A stretch of 64,000 nucleotides of DNA from positions 3,162,001 through 3,226,000 of the forward strand of contig NZ_JARRAG010000002.1 of NCBI RefSeq assembly GCF_029589435.1. The letters run 5' to 3'. This document shows positions 53,124-62,593 of this stretch, one piece after another (within the stretch, counting starts at the first letter, position 1; every line of letters starts with the position of its first letter). The notes beneath the pieces were generated by a model. That model searched no databases, had not been told where the DNA came from, and saw only the letters and a list, made by a program, of their open reading frames with translations. The translations under genes were made by a program, and so were the position numbers. Source of the stretch: Paludisphaera mucosa (lineage in GTDB: Bacteria; Planctomycetota; Planctomycetia; Isosphaerales; Isosphaeraceae).

Positions 53124-55706
53124 ATGAGCCGCACCCCGGGCCTCGTCACGCGTCTCGCCATCCTCCTCGCGCTGCCGACGGGCTTCGGCCTCGCGCCCCT
53201 GCAAGCCGACGAGCCGACGACCCGTCCCAAGACGTCCACGGCGGCAGCCGACCTCAGGCCGATGTCGGACGGGCCGCTGCACGAGGCCTTCCTGTCGCCG
53301 AGGCGCGACGTCGAGCCGACCCTCGTGCCCAAGTCTCCGCCCCCGCCGGTCGTCGAGCGTCCCGCCGCGGAATCGCCCAACAGCGAGGCCCGCTGGATCG
53401 AGGGCTACTGGGAATGGTCAGCCCCGCGCAACCAGTTCGTCTGGGTGACGGGCGTGTGGCGGGTCTCGCCGCCGGGGCGTTTCTGGGTCAACGGCCTCTG
53501 GAAGCGCGGCGAGGACGGCTGGCGGCGGACGCCCGGATTCTGGAGCGATCGGGCGACCGACCGCGTCGCCTACCGCAAGGACGGCCCTCCCGCCGAGCGC
53601 CCCGCCGACGACCCCGGCGCGCCGCCCAAGGCGAACTGCTTCTACGTGCCCGGCCAGCACGTCCCCCTGAACGAGGGGCTCGCCTGGCGCAAGGGGTTCT
53701 GGGCCGACGCCAAGCCGGGCTGGTCGTGGGTCCCCGCGAGCTGGACGCGGCAGCCGGAAGGCTGGATCTTCCAGGAAGGCTACTGGGACCGCCCGCTGGA
53801 AGAGCGCGGGGTCCTGTTCGCCCCCGCCGAGATCGCCCGCGAGGTCCGCGACGGCGAGGTCCTGACGTACCGGCCCTACACGGTCGTCTCGCCCGAGCTT
53901 TACGGCCAGCTCTACGGCGCGTTCGGACGGTCGACGGCCCTGTACGACGGCTATCCCGGCGTCAGCTACGATGGCGATGGCCGCTTCTTCGCCTTCGCCG
54001 ACTACGGCCGGCTCGACCCGTACTACGGCTATCTCGACTACCCGTCCTACGGCGGGTTCGGCTACCCGTACTACGCCTCCGCCCTCGACTACAATTACAG
54101 GTCGATCTATCCCTACGGCGGCGGGTATCCGGGCGCTTTGGCGTACGGCCTGGGGTTGCCCTATTACGGCTTCGGCAACGGGCTCCTGCCGATCATGGCC
54201 GGCTACCCGCTGTTCGGGAACATGGGCCTCTGGGGCGGCGGCTGGGGGTGGGGCTACCCCGGCTGGGGGATGAACGGCTATGGCTGGGGCGGGGGCGGGG
54301 CGAACTGGAGCGGCATGGCCCTGGGCACCTGGCCCGGGTTCAACTGGGGGAGCTACGGCTGGAGCGGGCCGGCCATCGGCACCTTCCCGGCCTTCGGCCT
54401 GAACATCGGCTTCCCGAACTGGACCTCGGGCTGGGGCGGTTTCGGCCTGGGTGGTCTCGGTTGGGGCGGCCTGGGCTACGGGGGCTTCGGCGGTCTCGGC
54501 TTCGGCGGTTTGGGTTTCGGCGGCTTCGGCTTCCCCGGGCTCATCTGGGGCGGGAACTCCGGCCTCTGGGCGGGAGCGTATCCCTTCCAGAACAGCGGAC
54601 GACGCGACCCGGCCGACGGCAAACCGAACATGAACCACCGGCCCGGCTCCGGGATCAACCAACCGGGCGCCGGCGCGGGGAGCCAGCTCGCCTCGCACGG
54701 GTCGATGCGGCAGGGCCCGATAGACCTGGCCTCGCGAGGTCTGGGCGGGATGCGGAGCGTCGGCGTGCAGCCGCCGCCGGCCTCGCGGCCATTCGCCTCG
54801 CTCGCCGAACGCCACGCGTCCGGCGCGTCGGCCGATGCGCGTGCGGCGATTTCCGGCGGCTCGATGCGCACCAGCCCGGGCGTCGAGCGGGCCGCGACCT
54901 GGAACCACGCCTACAACGGCGTCGCGCCGACGACGATGCAACGCCACGAGGCGGCGCGGCCGGCGTTCACGAACAACGCGGCGGGTCACGGTTCCTCACT
55001 CGGATCGATGCACTCCGGGGCGGCGAATCTCGCGAACTCCGCGGCCGGGGGCTCCGCCTGGAACGGCGGGATGCGCGGTGGAGCGGCGGCCCATGCGAAC
55101 CCGGCGATGGCCAACGCGGGCTCCCAGGGCTTCGCCCCTCAGCTCCACAGCGCCCCGGCCCCCAGCATGAACGGCCTCGGCGGCTTCAATGGTGCGGCCA
55201 TAATGCGCGGGGCCGGCGGCTACGACCCCACCTTCGCTGGCGGGATGCGGCAAAGCTCCCTCGCCGGCGGGAACCTCGGCGCAGGCGGGCTGGGCTCGGG
55301 CTTCACCGGCGGCGTCCGCCAGCCCGGGGGCCTGATCAACGGCGGCGGCTTCGGCGGCGGCACCTACAATAACGGCGGGATGGGCGGGACCGGCAGCTTC
55401 GGCCTCAACGGGATGCGAGGCGACGGCGGCTTCGGCGGCGGCAACATCGGCGGCTTCGGCGGCATGCGCGGCGGCGGAGGCCTCGGCGCCACCAATCTGG
55501 GAGGCGGCTTCGGCGGCGGCATGGGCGGCGCCGGCATGGGTGGAGGGAGCTTCGGCGGCGGGAGCTTCGGCAGCGGCGGAGGCATGGGCGGCGCCATGGG
55601 CGGCGGAGGTATGGGCGGCGGCGGCATGGGCGGCGGTGGGATGGGCGGCGGTGGGATGGGCGGAGCCGCCGGCGGCGGGGGGTTCAGCGGCGGGCACATG
55701 CGTTGA
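53124..55706 (+). CDS. large Trp-rich and Gly-rich exported protein
   Basis: An 860-aa protein with an N-terminal signal region (MSRTPGLVTRLAILLALPTG). The first third repeats a W-G-Y-W-type unit: RWIEGYWEWSAPRNQFVWVT, RFWVNGLWKRGEDGWRRTPG, CFYVPGQHVPLNEGLAWRKG, GWSWVPASWTRQPEGWIFQE. The middle is a Gly/Tyr/Trp-rich low-complexity zone (GFGYPYYASALDYNYRSIYP) and the end Gly-Met-rich (GGGMGGG). Looks like a secreted or outer-surface structural or adhesin-like planctomycete protein; exact function unknown. ATG 53124 follows GAGGAGTCATCGAC. Confidence 0.7.
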   Translation: MSRTPGLVTRLAILLALPTGFGLAPLQADEPTTRPKTSTAAADLRPMSDGPLHEAFLSPRRDVEPTLVPKSPPPPVVERPAAESPNSEARWIEGYWEWSAPRNQFVWVTGVWRVSPPGRFWVNGLWKRGEDGWRRTPGFWSDRATDRVAYRKDGPPAERPADDPGAPPKANCFYVPGQHVPLNEGLAWRKGFWADAKPGWSWVPASWTRQPEGWIFQEGYWDRPLEERGVLFAPAEIAREVRDGEVLTYRPYTVVSPELYGQLYGAFGRSTALYDGYPGVSYDGDGRFFAFADYGRLDPYYGYLDYPSYGGFGYPYYASALDYNYRSIYPYGGGYPGALAYGLGLPYYGFGNGLLPIMAGYPLFGNMGLWGGGWGWGYPGWGMNGYGWGGGGANWSGMALGTWPGFNWGSYGWSGPAIGTFPAFGLNIGFPNWTSGWGGFGLGGLGWGGLGYGGFGGLGFGGLGFGGFGFPGLIWGGNSGLWAGAYPFQNSGRRDPADGKPNMNHRPGSGINQPGAGAGSQLASHGSMRQGPIDLASRGLGGMRSVGVQPPPASRPFASLAERHASGASADARAAISGGSMRTSPGVERAATWNHAYNGVAPTTMQRHEAARPAFTNNAAGHGSSLGSMHSGAANLANSAAGGSAWNGGMRGGAAAHANPAMANAGSQGFAPQLHSAPAPSMNGLGGFNGAAIMRGAGGYDPTFAGGMRQSSLAGGNLGAGGLGSGFTGGVRQPGGLINGGGFGGGTYNNGGMGGTGSFGLNGMRGDGGFGGGNIGGFGGMRGGGGLGATNLGGGFGGGMGGAGMGGGSFGGGSFGSGGGMGGAMGGGGMGGGGMGGGGMGGGGMGGAAGGGGFSGGHMR

Positions 55707-55733
55707 GCATGGGCCCCGCGAAGGCTCGCGGCC

Positions 55734-57029
55734 TCACCAGTTGGGCTGGCCCGTCGCGCGCATGACGGCGGTCCAAAGGTCGCTGCGGGTGTCCAGGCAT
55801 TTCCGTCGCGCGACCGCCGTGGCGATCGGGACGTGGATCAGCTCGTTGTGCATGGAGCCGATGAGCAGGTCGGTCTTTCCGGCCATCCCGGCGTGGACGG
55901 CCATGCGCGCCATCTGGTCGCTGAGGATCCGATCCGACGGGTTCGCCGGCACCGACCTGATGAAATAGCTGGGGTCGATGTACTTGAGGTTGACCTCGAT
56001 CGCGCGCGACCGGAAGTAGGCGAGGATCTTCTCCCGGAGGAAAAGACCGATGTCCTGGAGGCGGGCGTTGCCGGAGGCGTCGCGCCCGACGGAGTCGGCG
56101 TCGAACAGGTCCTGCCCGGCCCCTTCGGCGACGACCACGAGCGCGTGGTTCTTGTGGAGGATCCGCCGCTCCAGCGCTTCGAGGAAGCCCCCCTCGCCTT
56201 CCAGCTGGAAGGGGATCTCGGGGATGAGGACGAAGTTCGCGTCCTGGCTGGCGAGCGCCGCGCCGGCGGCGATGTAGCCGGCGTGGCGGCCCATGAGCTT
56301 GACCAGGCCGATCCCGTTGGGGGCGCAGCGGGCCTCGACGTGGCCGCCGCGGAGCACCTCCTGGGCCTTCTCGAGGGCGGTGTAGTAGCCGAACGAGGTG
56401 TAGACGAATTCGATGTCGTTGTCGATCGTCTTGGGGATGCCGACGATCGCCTTCTTGAGGCCCCGACGGCGGACCTCCTCGGCGATGCCGAGCGCCCCGC
56501 GCTGCGTGCCGTCGCCGCCGACGCAGAAGAGGACGTCGATCGACTCGCGGACCAACGTATCGACGATGACGGCCGGCTCCTGCGGGCCGCGCGACGAGCC
56601 CAGCACGGTCCCGCCCAGGTCGTGGATGTGGTCGACGAAGCCCGGCGTCATCTCGACGAGCGGCTGGCCGGCGATCGGATTGAGGCCCATGTAGCCGTCG
56701 CGGACGCCCAGGATCCGCGGGACCTCGTAGTTGTACGACAGCTCGGAATAGACCGAACGGATGACGTTGTTGAGGCCCGGCGAGAGCCCGCCGCACGTCA
56801 CGACCGCCGCGCACGTCTTCGCGGGGTCGAAGAAGATGTCGCGGCGCGGGCCGGCCTCTTCCAGGGTGAACGCCGCGAGCTTGTCGACCCCCGGCCCGAC
56901 CCGGTGCTCAAGGCGGATCCGGCTCGAATCCGCGATGAATCCGTCGTCCTGGAGCCGGATCAGGGGCGAGGGGATCAGGCAGGGGCCGAGCGACGCGATG
57001 TCCAGGTCCTGGGGCCGCAGCGTCAACAT
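55734..57029 (-). CDS. pfkA: ATP-dependent 6-phosphofructokinase
   Basis: A 431-aa phosphofructokinase phosphorylating fructose 6-phosphate in glycolysis. It has the nucleotide-binding GGDGTQ (residues 171-176; the Gly rather than Asp suggests ATP over pyrophosphate), active site PKTIDND (199-205) and the substrate-binding IGLVKLMGRHAGYIAAGAAL. The 55-residue N-terminal extension (MLTLRPQDLDIASLGPCLIP, GVDKLAAFTLEEAG) places it in the longer group II-type clade. No glycolytic genes are adjacent. ATG 57029 is the only suitable start. Confidence 0.88.
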   Translation of the reverse strand: MLTLRPQDLDIASLGPCLIPSPLIRLQDDGFIADSSRIRLEHRVGPGVDKLAAFTLEEAGPRRDIFFDPAKTCAAVVTCGGLSPGLNNVIRSVYSELSYNYEVPRILGVRDGYMGLNPIAGQPLVEMTPGFVDHIHDLGGTVLGSSRGPQEPAVIVDTLVRESIDVLFCVGGDGTQRGALGIAEEVRRRGLKKAIVGIPKTIDNDIEFVYTSFGYYTALEKAQEVLRGGHVEARCAPNGIGLVKLMGRHAGYIAAGAALASQDANFVLIPEIPFQLEGEGGFLEALERRILHKNHALVVVAEGAGQDLFDADSVGRDASGNARLQDIGLFLREKILAYFRSRAIEVNLKYIDPSYFIRSVPANPSDRILSDQMARMAVHAGMAGKTDLLIGSMHNELIHVPIATAVARRKCLDTRSDLWTAVMRATGQPNW

Positions 57030-57150
57030 GGTGCTCCTCGCGGGCGCGTGGGACGGGTGCGAAGCGACGGCCGCGGAAACGCCCGTCGGCTCCCGCCCCC
57101 TTGGTTGTAAGGAAAGGGCCCGCGCGAGGGCAAGCCCCGGGCGTCCGCGA

Positions 57151-58779
57151 TCAATGCCGGAAGTGGCGACGCCCGGTGAAGATCATCGCCATGTCGTGCT
57201 CGTCGCACGCCGCGACCGTCACGGCGTCGCGCTTCGAGCCTCCGGGCTGGATGATCGCCGTGATCCCTGCGGCGGCGGCGAGGTCGGGGCCGTCGCGGAA
57301 CGGGAAGAAGGCGTCGGACGCCAGCACGCCGCCGCGCGCCCCGGCCCCCCCCTTCTCCACGGCGATCCGGACCGAGTCCAGCCGGCTCATCTGGCCGGCG
57401 CCCACGCCCAGCAAGCGGCCCCCCTTGACCACCACGATCGCGTTCGACTTGACCATCGCGCAGATCTTCCAGGCGAAGTCCAGGTCGCGCAGCTCGTCGG
57501 GCGTCGGCGCCCGCTTCGTCTTCACCTCGCCCGCGGTCGGGTCGGGCTGCTGCTCGTCCCAGCCCTGGGCGAGCAGACCCCCCTCGATCCGCCGCAGGTC
57601 CCAACCGGACGGCGCCGCCGTCGCCGGGCCGATCGGGGACTCCAGGTCGACGAGCCGGACGCTGTTCTTCCAGGTCGGCTTCGTGGTCAGGAGTTCCAGG
57701 GCGTCGGCGTCGAAGCCCGGGGCCAGGATCGCCTCCAGGAAGCGGCCCGGCTTGCACATCAGCTCGGCCGTCGCCCGGTCGACGCGGCGGTTGACGCCGA
57801 CGATCCCGCCGAAGGCGCTGACGGGGTCGCCCTCGTAGGCCGCCTCGAAGGCCGTGGCCAGGTCGTCGGCGATCGCCGCGCCGCAGGGGTTGTTGTGCTT
57901 GAGGATGCACGCGGCCGGGCCTTCGAACAGCTTGACGAGCCGCAGGGCGCTGTCGAGGTCGAGCAGGTTGTTGTACGACAGCTCCTTGCCGTGGAGGATC
58001 CGCGCGGTCGCCAGGTTGGGGCCGACGGCCGTGGGGTCGACGTAGAGCGCGGCCTGCTGATGCGGATTCTCGCCGTAGCGGAGGGTCTGCTTCCGCGGCA
58101 GCCGGAGGTCGAGCGCCGGCGGCGGCTCGGCAGCGCCGGCCGAAGCCGCGGCCGCGCCGGCGTGCTCCTGCTTCTCAAGGTAGGCGGCGATCGCGCGGTC
58201 GTAGGATCCGGTCAGGGCGAACGCCTGGCGGGCCAGCCGCTTGCGGGTCGCCAGGGTCACGCCGCCGGACTCGCGGAACTCGGCGAGGAAGGCCTCGTAC
58301 TGGTCGGGGTCGGTCAGCACGGCGACTCCGTCGTGATTCTTGGCCGCGCCGCGGATCAGCGAGGGCCCGCCGATGTCGATGTTCTCGACGGCGTGCTCGA
58401 ACGTGCAGTCGGGCCGGGCGATCGTCTGTTCGAAGGGATAGAGGTTGACGACCACCAGGTCGATCGGCTCCATGCCGGCTTCGGAGAGGGCTTCCATGTG
58501 CTCGGGGACGTCGCGGCGGGCGAGGATGCCGCCGTGGATCCGGGGGTGCAGGGTCTTGACCCGGCCGTCGAGCATCTCGGGCTGGCCGGTGTATTCCGCG
58601 ACCTCGACCACCGGCAGGCCGGTCTGCGCGATGGCGAAGCGTGTGCCTCCGCTCGCGATCAGCTCCACGCCCGCATCGCCGAGCGCGTTCGCCAGCTCGA
58701 CCAGGCCCCGCTTGTCGGATACGCTGAGGACCGCGCGACGGATCGTCGCCCAGCCTTCCTGAGTCTCAGGTTTCGCCAT
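57151..58779 (-). CDS. purH: bifunctional purine biosynthesis protein PurH
   Basis: A 542-aa bifunctional AICAR transformylase/IMP cyclohydrolase carrying out the last two steps of de novo purine (IMP) synthesis. ATG 58779 starts MAKPETQEGWATIRRAVLSV; IMPCHase motifs include SVSDKRGLVELANALGDAGV, ASGGTRFAIAQTGLP and NLYPFEQTIARP. The transformylase domain has LRYGENPHQQAALYVDPTAV, ILHGKELSYNNLLDLDSALR, IKHNNPCGAAIADDL-like KHNNPCG and IVVVKGGRLLGVGAGQMSRL, ending with CDEHDMAMIFTGRRHFRH. Full length for the family. Confidence 0.95.
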   Translation of the reverse strand: MAKPETQEGWATIRRAVLSVSDKRGLVELANALGDAGVELIASGGTRFAIAQTGLPVVEVAEYTGQPEMLDGRVKTLHPRIHGGILARRDVPEHMEALSEAGMEPIDLVVVNLYPFEQTIARPDCTFEHAVENIDIGGPSLIRGAAKNHDGVAVLTDPDQYEAFLAEFRESGGVTLATRKRLARQAFALTGSYDRAIAAYLEKQEHAGAAAASAGAAEPPPALDLRLPRKQTLRYGENPHQQAALYVDPTAVGPNLATARILHGKELSYNNLLDLDSALRLVKLFEGPAACILKHNNPCGAAIADDLATAFEAAYEGDPVSAFGGIVGVNRRVDRATAELMCKPGRFLEAILAPGFDADALELLTTKPTWKNSVRLVDLESPIGPATAAPSGWDLRRIEGGLLAQGWDEQQPDPTAGEVKTKRAPTPDELRDLDFAWKICAMVKSNAIVVVKGGRLLGVGAGQMSRLDSVRIAVEKGGAGARGGVLASDAFFPFRDGPDLAAAAGITAIIQPGGSKRDAVTVAACDEHDMAMIFTGRRHFRH

Positions 58780-58881
58780 CTTGCTCTCGGTGCCGGATCG
58801 GGTGAGGGAAATCGAAGACGACGGGGAGGCGTCCGGCGACGCCCCGCCCGTCGTCTGAGGAACCATCGGCGATCCCGGGCG

Positions 58882-60240
58882 TCAGGGCTGCGGGGCCTTG
58901 GCGGCGTTGGGGTCCGCCGGCGCGGCGTCGGGCTCGGCGGGCGCGGCGTTGGGGTCCGCCGGCGCGCCGTTCGGGTCGGCCGGGACCTCGTTGAACGGGT
59001 TCGGCAGGTCCTTGATGCCCTCGGGCGGGACGTAGCCGAAGGGCTTGGCGTTGGGATCGCGGAGCAGCCGCGGCTTGGTCGCGCCGATCTCGCGGAGGCA
59101 CACCAGCACGCCCGACGGCGTCGCCAGGTACAGGCGGTCGTCGTGGTGCTCGGGGAACGACAGCTCGAAGTCCCGCAGGTTGAGCCCGGCGCGCTGGAAG
59201 GTCGCGGCGGGGTCGAGCAGCACCTTGCCCGTGTCGCGGGCGACGACCATCAGGTCGTTGTCCCCGGAGAGCAGGTAGACCTTGGTCGGGCTCGCGCCCA
59301 GCAGCTTGCCCGAGTCGGTCGCCGTGGTCCAGCGGGGCGAGCCGTTCTTGGGGTCGATGACGCTCAGGCCGCCCGACTCGTTGATGACGAAGATCTCGTC
59401 CTGCGCGACGACCGGCGCCTGATCGATGGGGGCCCCGGAGGGGAAGGTCCAGGCGATCTTCGAGGTCAGGACGTCGACCGCGTACAGGCTGTCGTCGGCC
59501 GACGGGATCAGCAGCGTCCGCGTGCCGTGGGTCCCCAGCTCGCTGGCGATGGGCCCGCCGGTGCTGATGCGGTAGAGCGAAGTCGGCTCGTGCGTCATGT
59601 TGACGTACACCTTGCCGTCGCTGCTGCCGAAGCAGGCGATGCGGCCGGCGATCAGGGGCCGGGTGCGGATCGGCCCGCCGGTGCCGACGTTCCACAGCAT
59701 GGCCGGCTTGGTGCGGAGCGTGGAGGCGCCCTTGGGGTGGTCCTGCTTCAGGCTGTAGCACCGGGTCATGCCGTTCTCGAGGCCGATCAGCAGGTGGTCG
59801 TCGTCGGCCGTCGTGCCGCTGGAGGGCAGGACGTCCAGGTTGGTCTGCCAGATCACCCGCCCCGTGTTGCGATCGAGCGCGGTCAGGATGTTGGCGCAGG
59901 TGGCGAACACCGCGTACGAGTTCTGCGAGATCGGCAGGGCGGTCGGCGACTGCTCGCCGATCTGGGCCGACCAGAGCGGCCGGCCGGTCTCGGCTTCGAA
60001 GACGTGCAGCAGGGCATGGTCGGTCTGGACGAACAGCAGGTCCTGGCCCCGGCTGATCCGCAGGATCCGCTCCGAGCCGGCGACCGGCGCGACGGTGATC
60101 CACTGCCGCTCCAGCCCCAGCCGCGACAACGCGGTGCGAGACGGCACCACGCTGCTGGGCAGGGCGGATTGGGCGTGGGCCATCGGCCCCGCCCAGCATA
60201 AGAGCAAGGCCGCCCAGACCAGAGCGAGTCGGCGGGACAT
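58882..60240 (-). CDS. exported PQQ/BamB-like beta-propeller protein
   Basis: A 452-aa exported protein with signal peptide (MSRRLALVWAALLLCWAGPM) and PQQ-like/YncE-like propeller repeats (ILRISRGQDLLFVQTDHALL, VFEAETGRPLWSAQIGEQSP, ALDRNTGRVIWQTNLDVLPS, TVIDPKNGSPRWTTATDSGK-type units). It ends with a Pro/Ala/Asp-rich repeat (APADPNAAPAEPDAAPADPN). It could be an outer-membrane or periplasmic BamB-like scaffold or a planctomycete-specific propeller; no catalytic residues seen. It follows purH with a 102-bp gap. Confidence 0.75.
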   Translation of the reverse strand: MSRRLALVWAALLLCWAGPMAHAQSALPSSVVPSRTALSRLGLERQWITVAPVAGSERILRISRGQDLLFVQTDHALLHVFEAETGRPLWSAQIGEQSPTALPISQNSYAVFATCANILTALDRNTGRVIWQTNLDVLPSSGTTADDDHLLIGLENGMTRCYSLKQDHPKGASTLRTKPAMLWNVGTGGPIRTRPLIAGRIACFGSSDGKVYVNMTHEPTSLYRISTGGPIASELGTHGTRTLLIPSADDSLYAVDVLTSKIAWTFPSGAPIDQAPVVAQDEIFVINESGGLSVIDPKNGSPRWTTATDSGKLLGASPTKVYLLSGDNDLMVVARDTGKVLLDPAATFQRAGLNLRDFELSFPEHHDDRLYLATPSGVLVCLREIGATKPRLLRDPNAKPFGYVPPEGIKDLPNPFNEVPADPNGAPADPNAAPAEPDAAPADPNAAKAPQP

Positions 60241-60436
60241 GGTCGGTTCCTTTCAGGGCCCGGTTTTCTGCGCGCGATCGAATCCGATACGTATGCCTAG
60301 CCGACGTTCCCGGCCTCGTCAACCTGCGCGGGGCCGGGTTCCCGACGGCGCATCTCGGATACTCGGTTGATTCTATCTTTTCCGACGCGCGCCGGTCCAA
60401 TCCGAGGCGCAGCCGCGTCGCGATTTGCCCATCCCA

Positions 60437-61444
60437 TCACGACGGAGGCCGGCCGTTGGCGTTGGGGCCTTCGTCGGGATCGAGGAACCAGCTCGGTTCG
60501 GCGTCGTCGGTCGCGACGGTCTCGATCTCGTCGACCGGCTCCAGCTCGGGGATGAACGGGGGCGGCGGCTCGGGGGCGCCGAGGCACTCCGGGCAGGCGC
60601 TGGCGAAGCCGGTGTAAGGCTTGCCGCAGCGTCCGCACAACCCCGCGCCCCGGCGGAGGGTCGGCAAGGCGGCGCGGAGGCTCGCCCCCTCCTTCGTGTG
60701 CCCGAACGTCTCCGAGACCCGGTCCACCAGCGACACCACGTCCATCTGCAAGATGCCCGACCGGAGCCGGCGATGGACGTGGTCGAGGAACCACTTCGCG
60801 AGGTCCCGGTCCAGCTCATAGCGCGCCTCGTCGTCGAGCACCCGGGGCGCCTCTTCGTACAGCTCCAGGACCCGGGTCGGGTCGTTGACCTCGCGTGCGG
60901 CCTGGAGTTGGCCTCGCCAGCGGTCGCCGGCCTCGCGTCGGGCGTGTTCCAGCTCCGCGACGACCGCCGCGACGCCGGGGTCGTCGGCCCGTTCGGCGGC
61001 GACCTCGCGGGCCCGCTGGTCCGCGGCCTCCCACTCGCCCTCGTGGATCAGCCGCCGGATCTCGGCGAGCGGGTCGACGGCGGCGGGGACGGCGACGGGC
61101 TCGTATGCGGGGGCCGAGGGGACGACGGCGACGGAGGGGTGTTCGATGACGCCGATTCGAGCGGCCCCTTGGCGGGCCCGCAGGTCGAGCCAGGCCCCGA
61201 CGGCACGCACCGGCGTGGCCAGCGCCAGGCCGGCGACGGCGTGCAAAACCCCGACGTACGCGGCGTCGAGGATCAGGGCCGGGTCGGACCAGCCGCTCCG
61301 GCCGGCCGCCAGCAGGTGAAGGGCCCGAACGACCCCCAGCGCGATCCCGCCCCGGACGAGCCGATCGGCGGCCTGCTCGAACCAGAGTCCCGGGGCCGCG
61401 GGGGGCCTCGGGTCGGGGATCGTCGCCGTCGCTTCGTTCGTCAT
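60437..61444 (-). CDS. hypothetical protein with C-terminal zinc ribbon
   Basis: A 335-aa protein from ATG 61444 (MTNEATATIPDPRPPAAPGL). The N-terminal part is helical with a hydrophobic stretch (LVRGGIALGVVRALHLLAAG), the centre is Ala/Arg/Glu-rich coiled coil (REVAAERADDPGVAAVVAEL), and the end carries a zinc ribbon CGRCGKPYTGFASACPECL followed by an acidic tail (EPVDEIETVATDDAEPSWFL). Unknown function; the ribbon suggests nucleic-acid or protein binding. Upstream in-frame Met codons give no better start. Confidence 0.55.
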   Translation of the reverse strand: MTNEATATIPDPRPPAAPGLWFEQAADRLVRGGIALGVVRALHLLAAGRSGWSDPALILDAAYVGVLHAVAGLALATPVRAVGAWLDLRARQGAARIGVIEHPSVAVVPSAPAYEPVAVPAAVDPLAEIRRLIHEGEWEAADQRAREVAAERADDPGVAAVVAELEHARREAGDRWRGQLQAAREVNDPTRVLELYEEAPRVLDDEARYELDRDLAKWFLDHVHRRLRSGILQMDVVSLVDRVSETFGHTKEGASLRAALPTLRRGAGLCGRCGKPYTGFASACPECLGAPEPPPPFIPELEPVDEIETVATDDAEPSWFLDPDEGPNANGRPPS

Positions 61445-61552
61445 GGGCCGTGCGTCCGGGGGGATTCGATGTTGGTCCTCGCGGTCCATTATATCCCCCC
61501 CGCCAACCGCCGACGCGAGTCGTCGCTCGGCGGGGGCCCCTTGAACCACAAA

Positions 61553-61600
61553 GTGAAGCCGGCGGCGTCGACCCCTTCAGGTCGACGCCGCCGGCTTCAC
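61553..61600 (-). terminator. perfect 21-bp hairpin after rimI
   Basis: Arms 61553-61573 and 61580-61600 are perfectly complementary with a 6-nt loop (CCTTCA). Located between the stop of the rimI-like gene and the ATG of the 60437-61444 gene; serves as a terminator or RNA processing signal. No T-tract is present. Confidence 0.6.
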
Positions 61601-61631
61601 GTGATTCGGATTCGGAGCCCGCGGCCCGCGA

Positions 61632-62162
61632 TCAGGCGCCGTACTGGCGGGCGATGCGGTTGACGGCCGCCGGCGGCTGCAGGATCGACTCGTCCAGGTG
61701 ATAGAGCATGCCGTAGGCGTCCTCGCCGGTGTCGGCGAAGTGCTCGCGGATGACCTCGACCGCCCGGAAGCCCATCACCTTATAGAAGAACTGGGCCGCG
61801 ACGCTGGTCTCGCGGACCAGGAGCGCGATCCGGTTCCGGCGCTGGGTCGAGAGCTTGCTGACCAGCTTCGCGATCATCTGCCGGCCCACGCCCTGGCGGC
61901 GGAATTCGGGATGGGTCGCGAAGTCGAGGACGTGGATCCGGTTGCGGTGCAGCTCATAGATCATGAAGCCGACGATCCGCTCGCCCTGCTCGGCCACCAT
62001 GCCGATGCAGTTCCGCTGGCGGAGCACCCGCAGGAACTCTTCCTCGCACCAGGGATACTCGAAGCTCGCGTGCTCGATGGCCAGGACTTCGGGCATGTCG
62101 CGGCGGATCATCCAGCGGACGTGCACGCGAGTCTGCAATGGGGAGGTTGGTACCGTGCTCAT
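61632..62162 (-). CDS. rimI: RimI-like GNAT N-acetyltransferase
   Basis: A 176-aa GNAT enzyme: VRWMIRRDMPEVLAIEHASF, EYPWCEEEFLRVLRQRNCIG, MVAEQGERIVGFMIYELHRN and the acetyl-CoA site FRRQGVGRQMIAKLVSKLST. It resembles RimI, which acetylates the N-terminus of ribosomal protein S18, but the family is broad so other protein targets are possible. ATG 62162 (MSTVPTSPLQTRVHV) follows GGAAGGAGGCTCG. A hairpin follows the stop. Confidence 0.8.
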   Translation of the reverse strand: MSTVPTSPLQTRVHVRWMIRRDMPEVLAIEHASFEYPWCEEEFLRVLRQRNCIGMVAEQGERIVGFMIYELHRNRIHVLDFATHPEFRRQGVGRQMIAKLVSKLSTQRRNRIALLVRETSVAAQFFYKVMGFRAVEVIREHFADTGEDAYGMLYHLDESILQPPAAVNRIARQYGA

Positions 62163-62593
62163 CGAGCCTCCTTCCATGGATCGGATCGATCGAAGGCCTG
62201 GCGCCGTTCCGGCCCTGGAACGGCCTGCGGCCTGACGCAACATTAAACCCACGACGGCGCGGCGAAGAAGTGCAAGAACGCGGTCGCCTGTACGAAATCG
62301 CGAAGATATGAGTCCAGCGATCGACCCGCTCGCCATCCTTGAAGCGGGCCGGATTCTAGCGAACCCCACCCTATCTGCCAAGGTCGCTTGGCGGCCCCTC
62401 ATGCTCCCCTTCGGGCCGGAGACGTGATGGGGCGAGGGCCGAAGCGCGGCGGCGACGGTCGGTCGCCATCTCGAGTATCGGCTCGGCGTGGGCGGGCCAT
62501 GAACTTTCCGGGGGCGGCCGTGGGATTCCACGCCGCCCCCCGATGATCACCTAGTTAGGCAGGATCCGATGCTGTCGACTTCCGGTCCCAGGC
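62163..62593. other. intergenic region
   Basis: About 430 bp between the rimI-like gene and the DUF1571-type gene, on which both are read leftward. It has AT-richer patches (around 62240-62350) but I see no RBS-supported gene or clear promoter. Confidence 0.35.

Noticed and set aside
55380-55700. Possible CRISPR or tandem array
   Set aside because: The repetition is codon-level GGC/GGN periodicity in the Gly-rich tail of the protein at 53124, without uniform spacers.
56761-60201. 1146-codon plus-strand frame
   Set aside because: Antisense to phosphofructokinase, purH and the PQQ-like gene; no domain.
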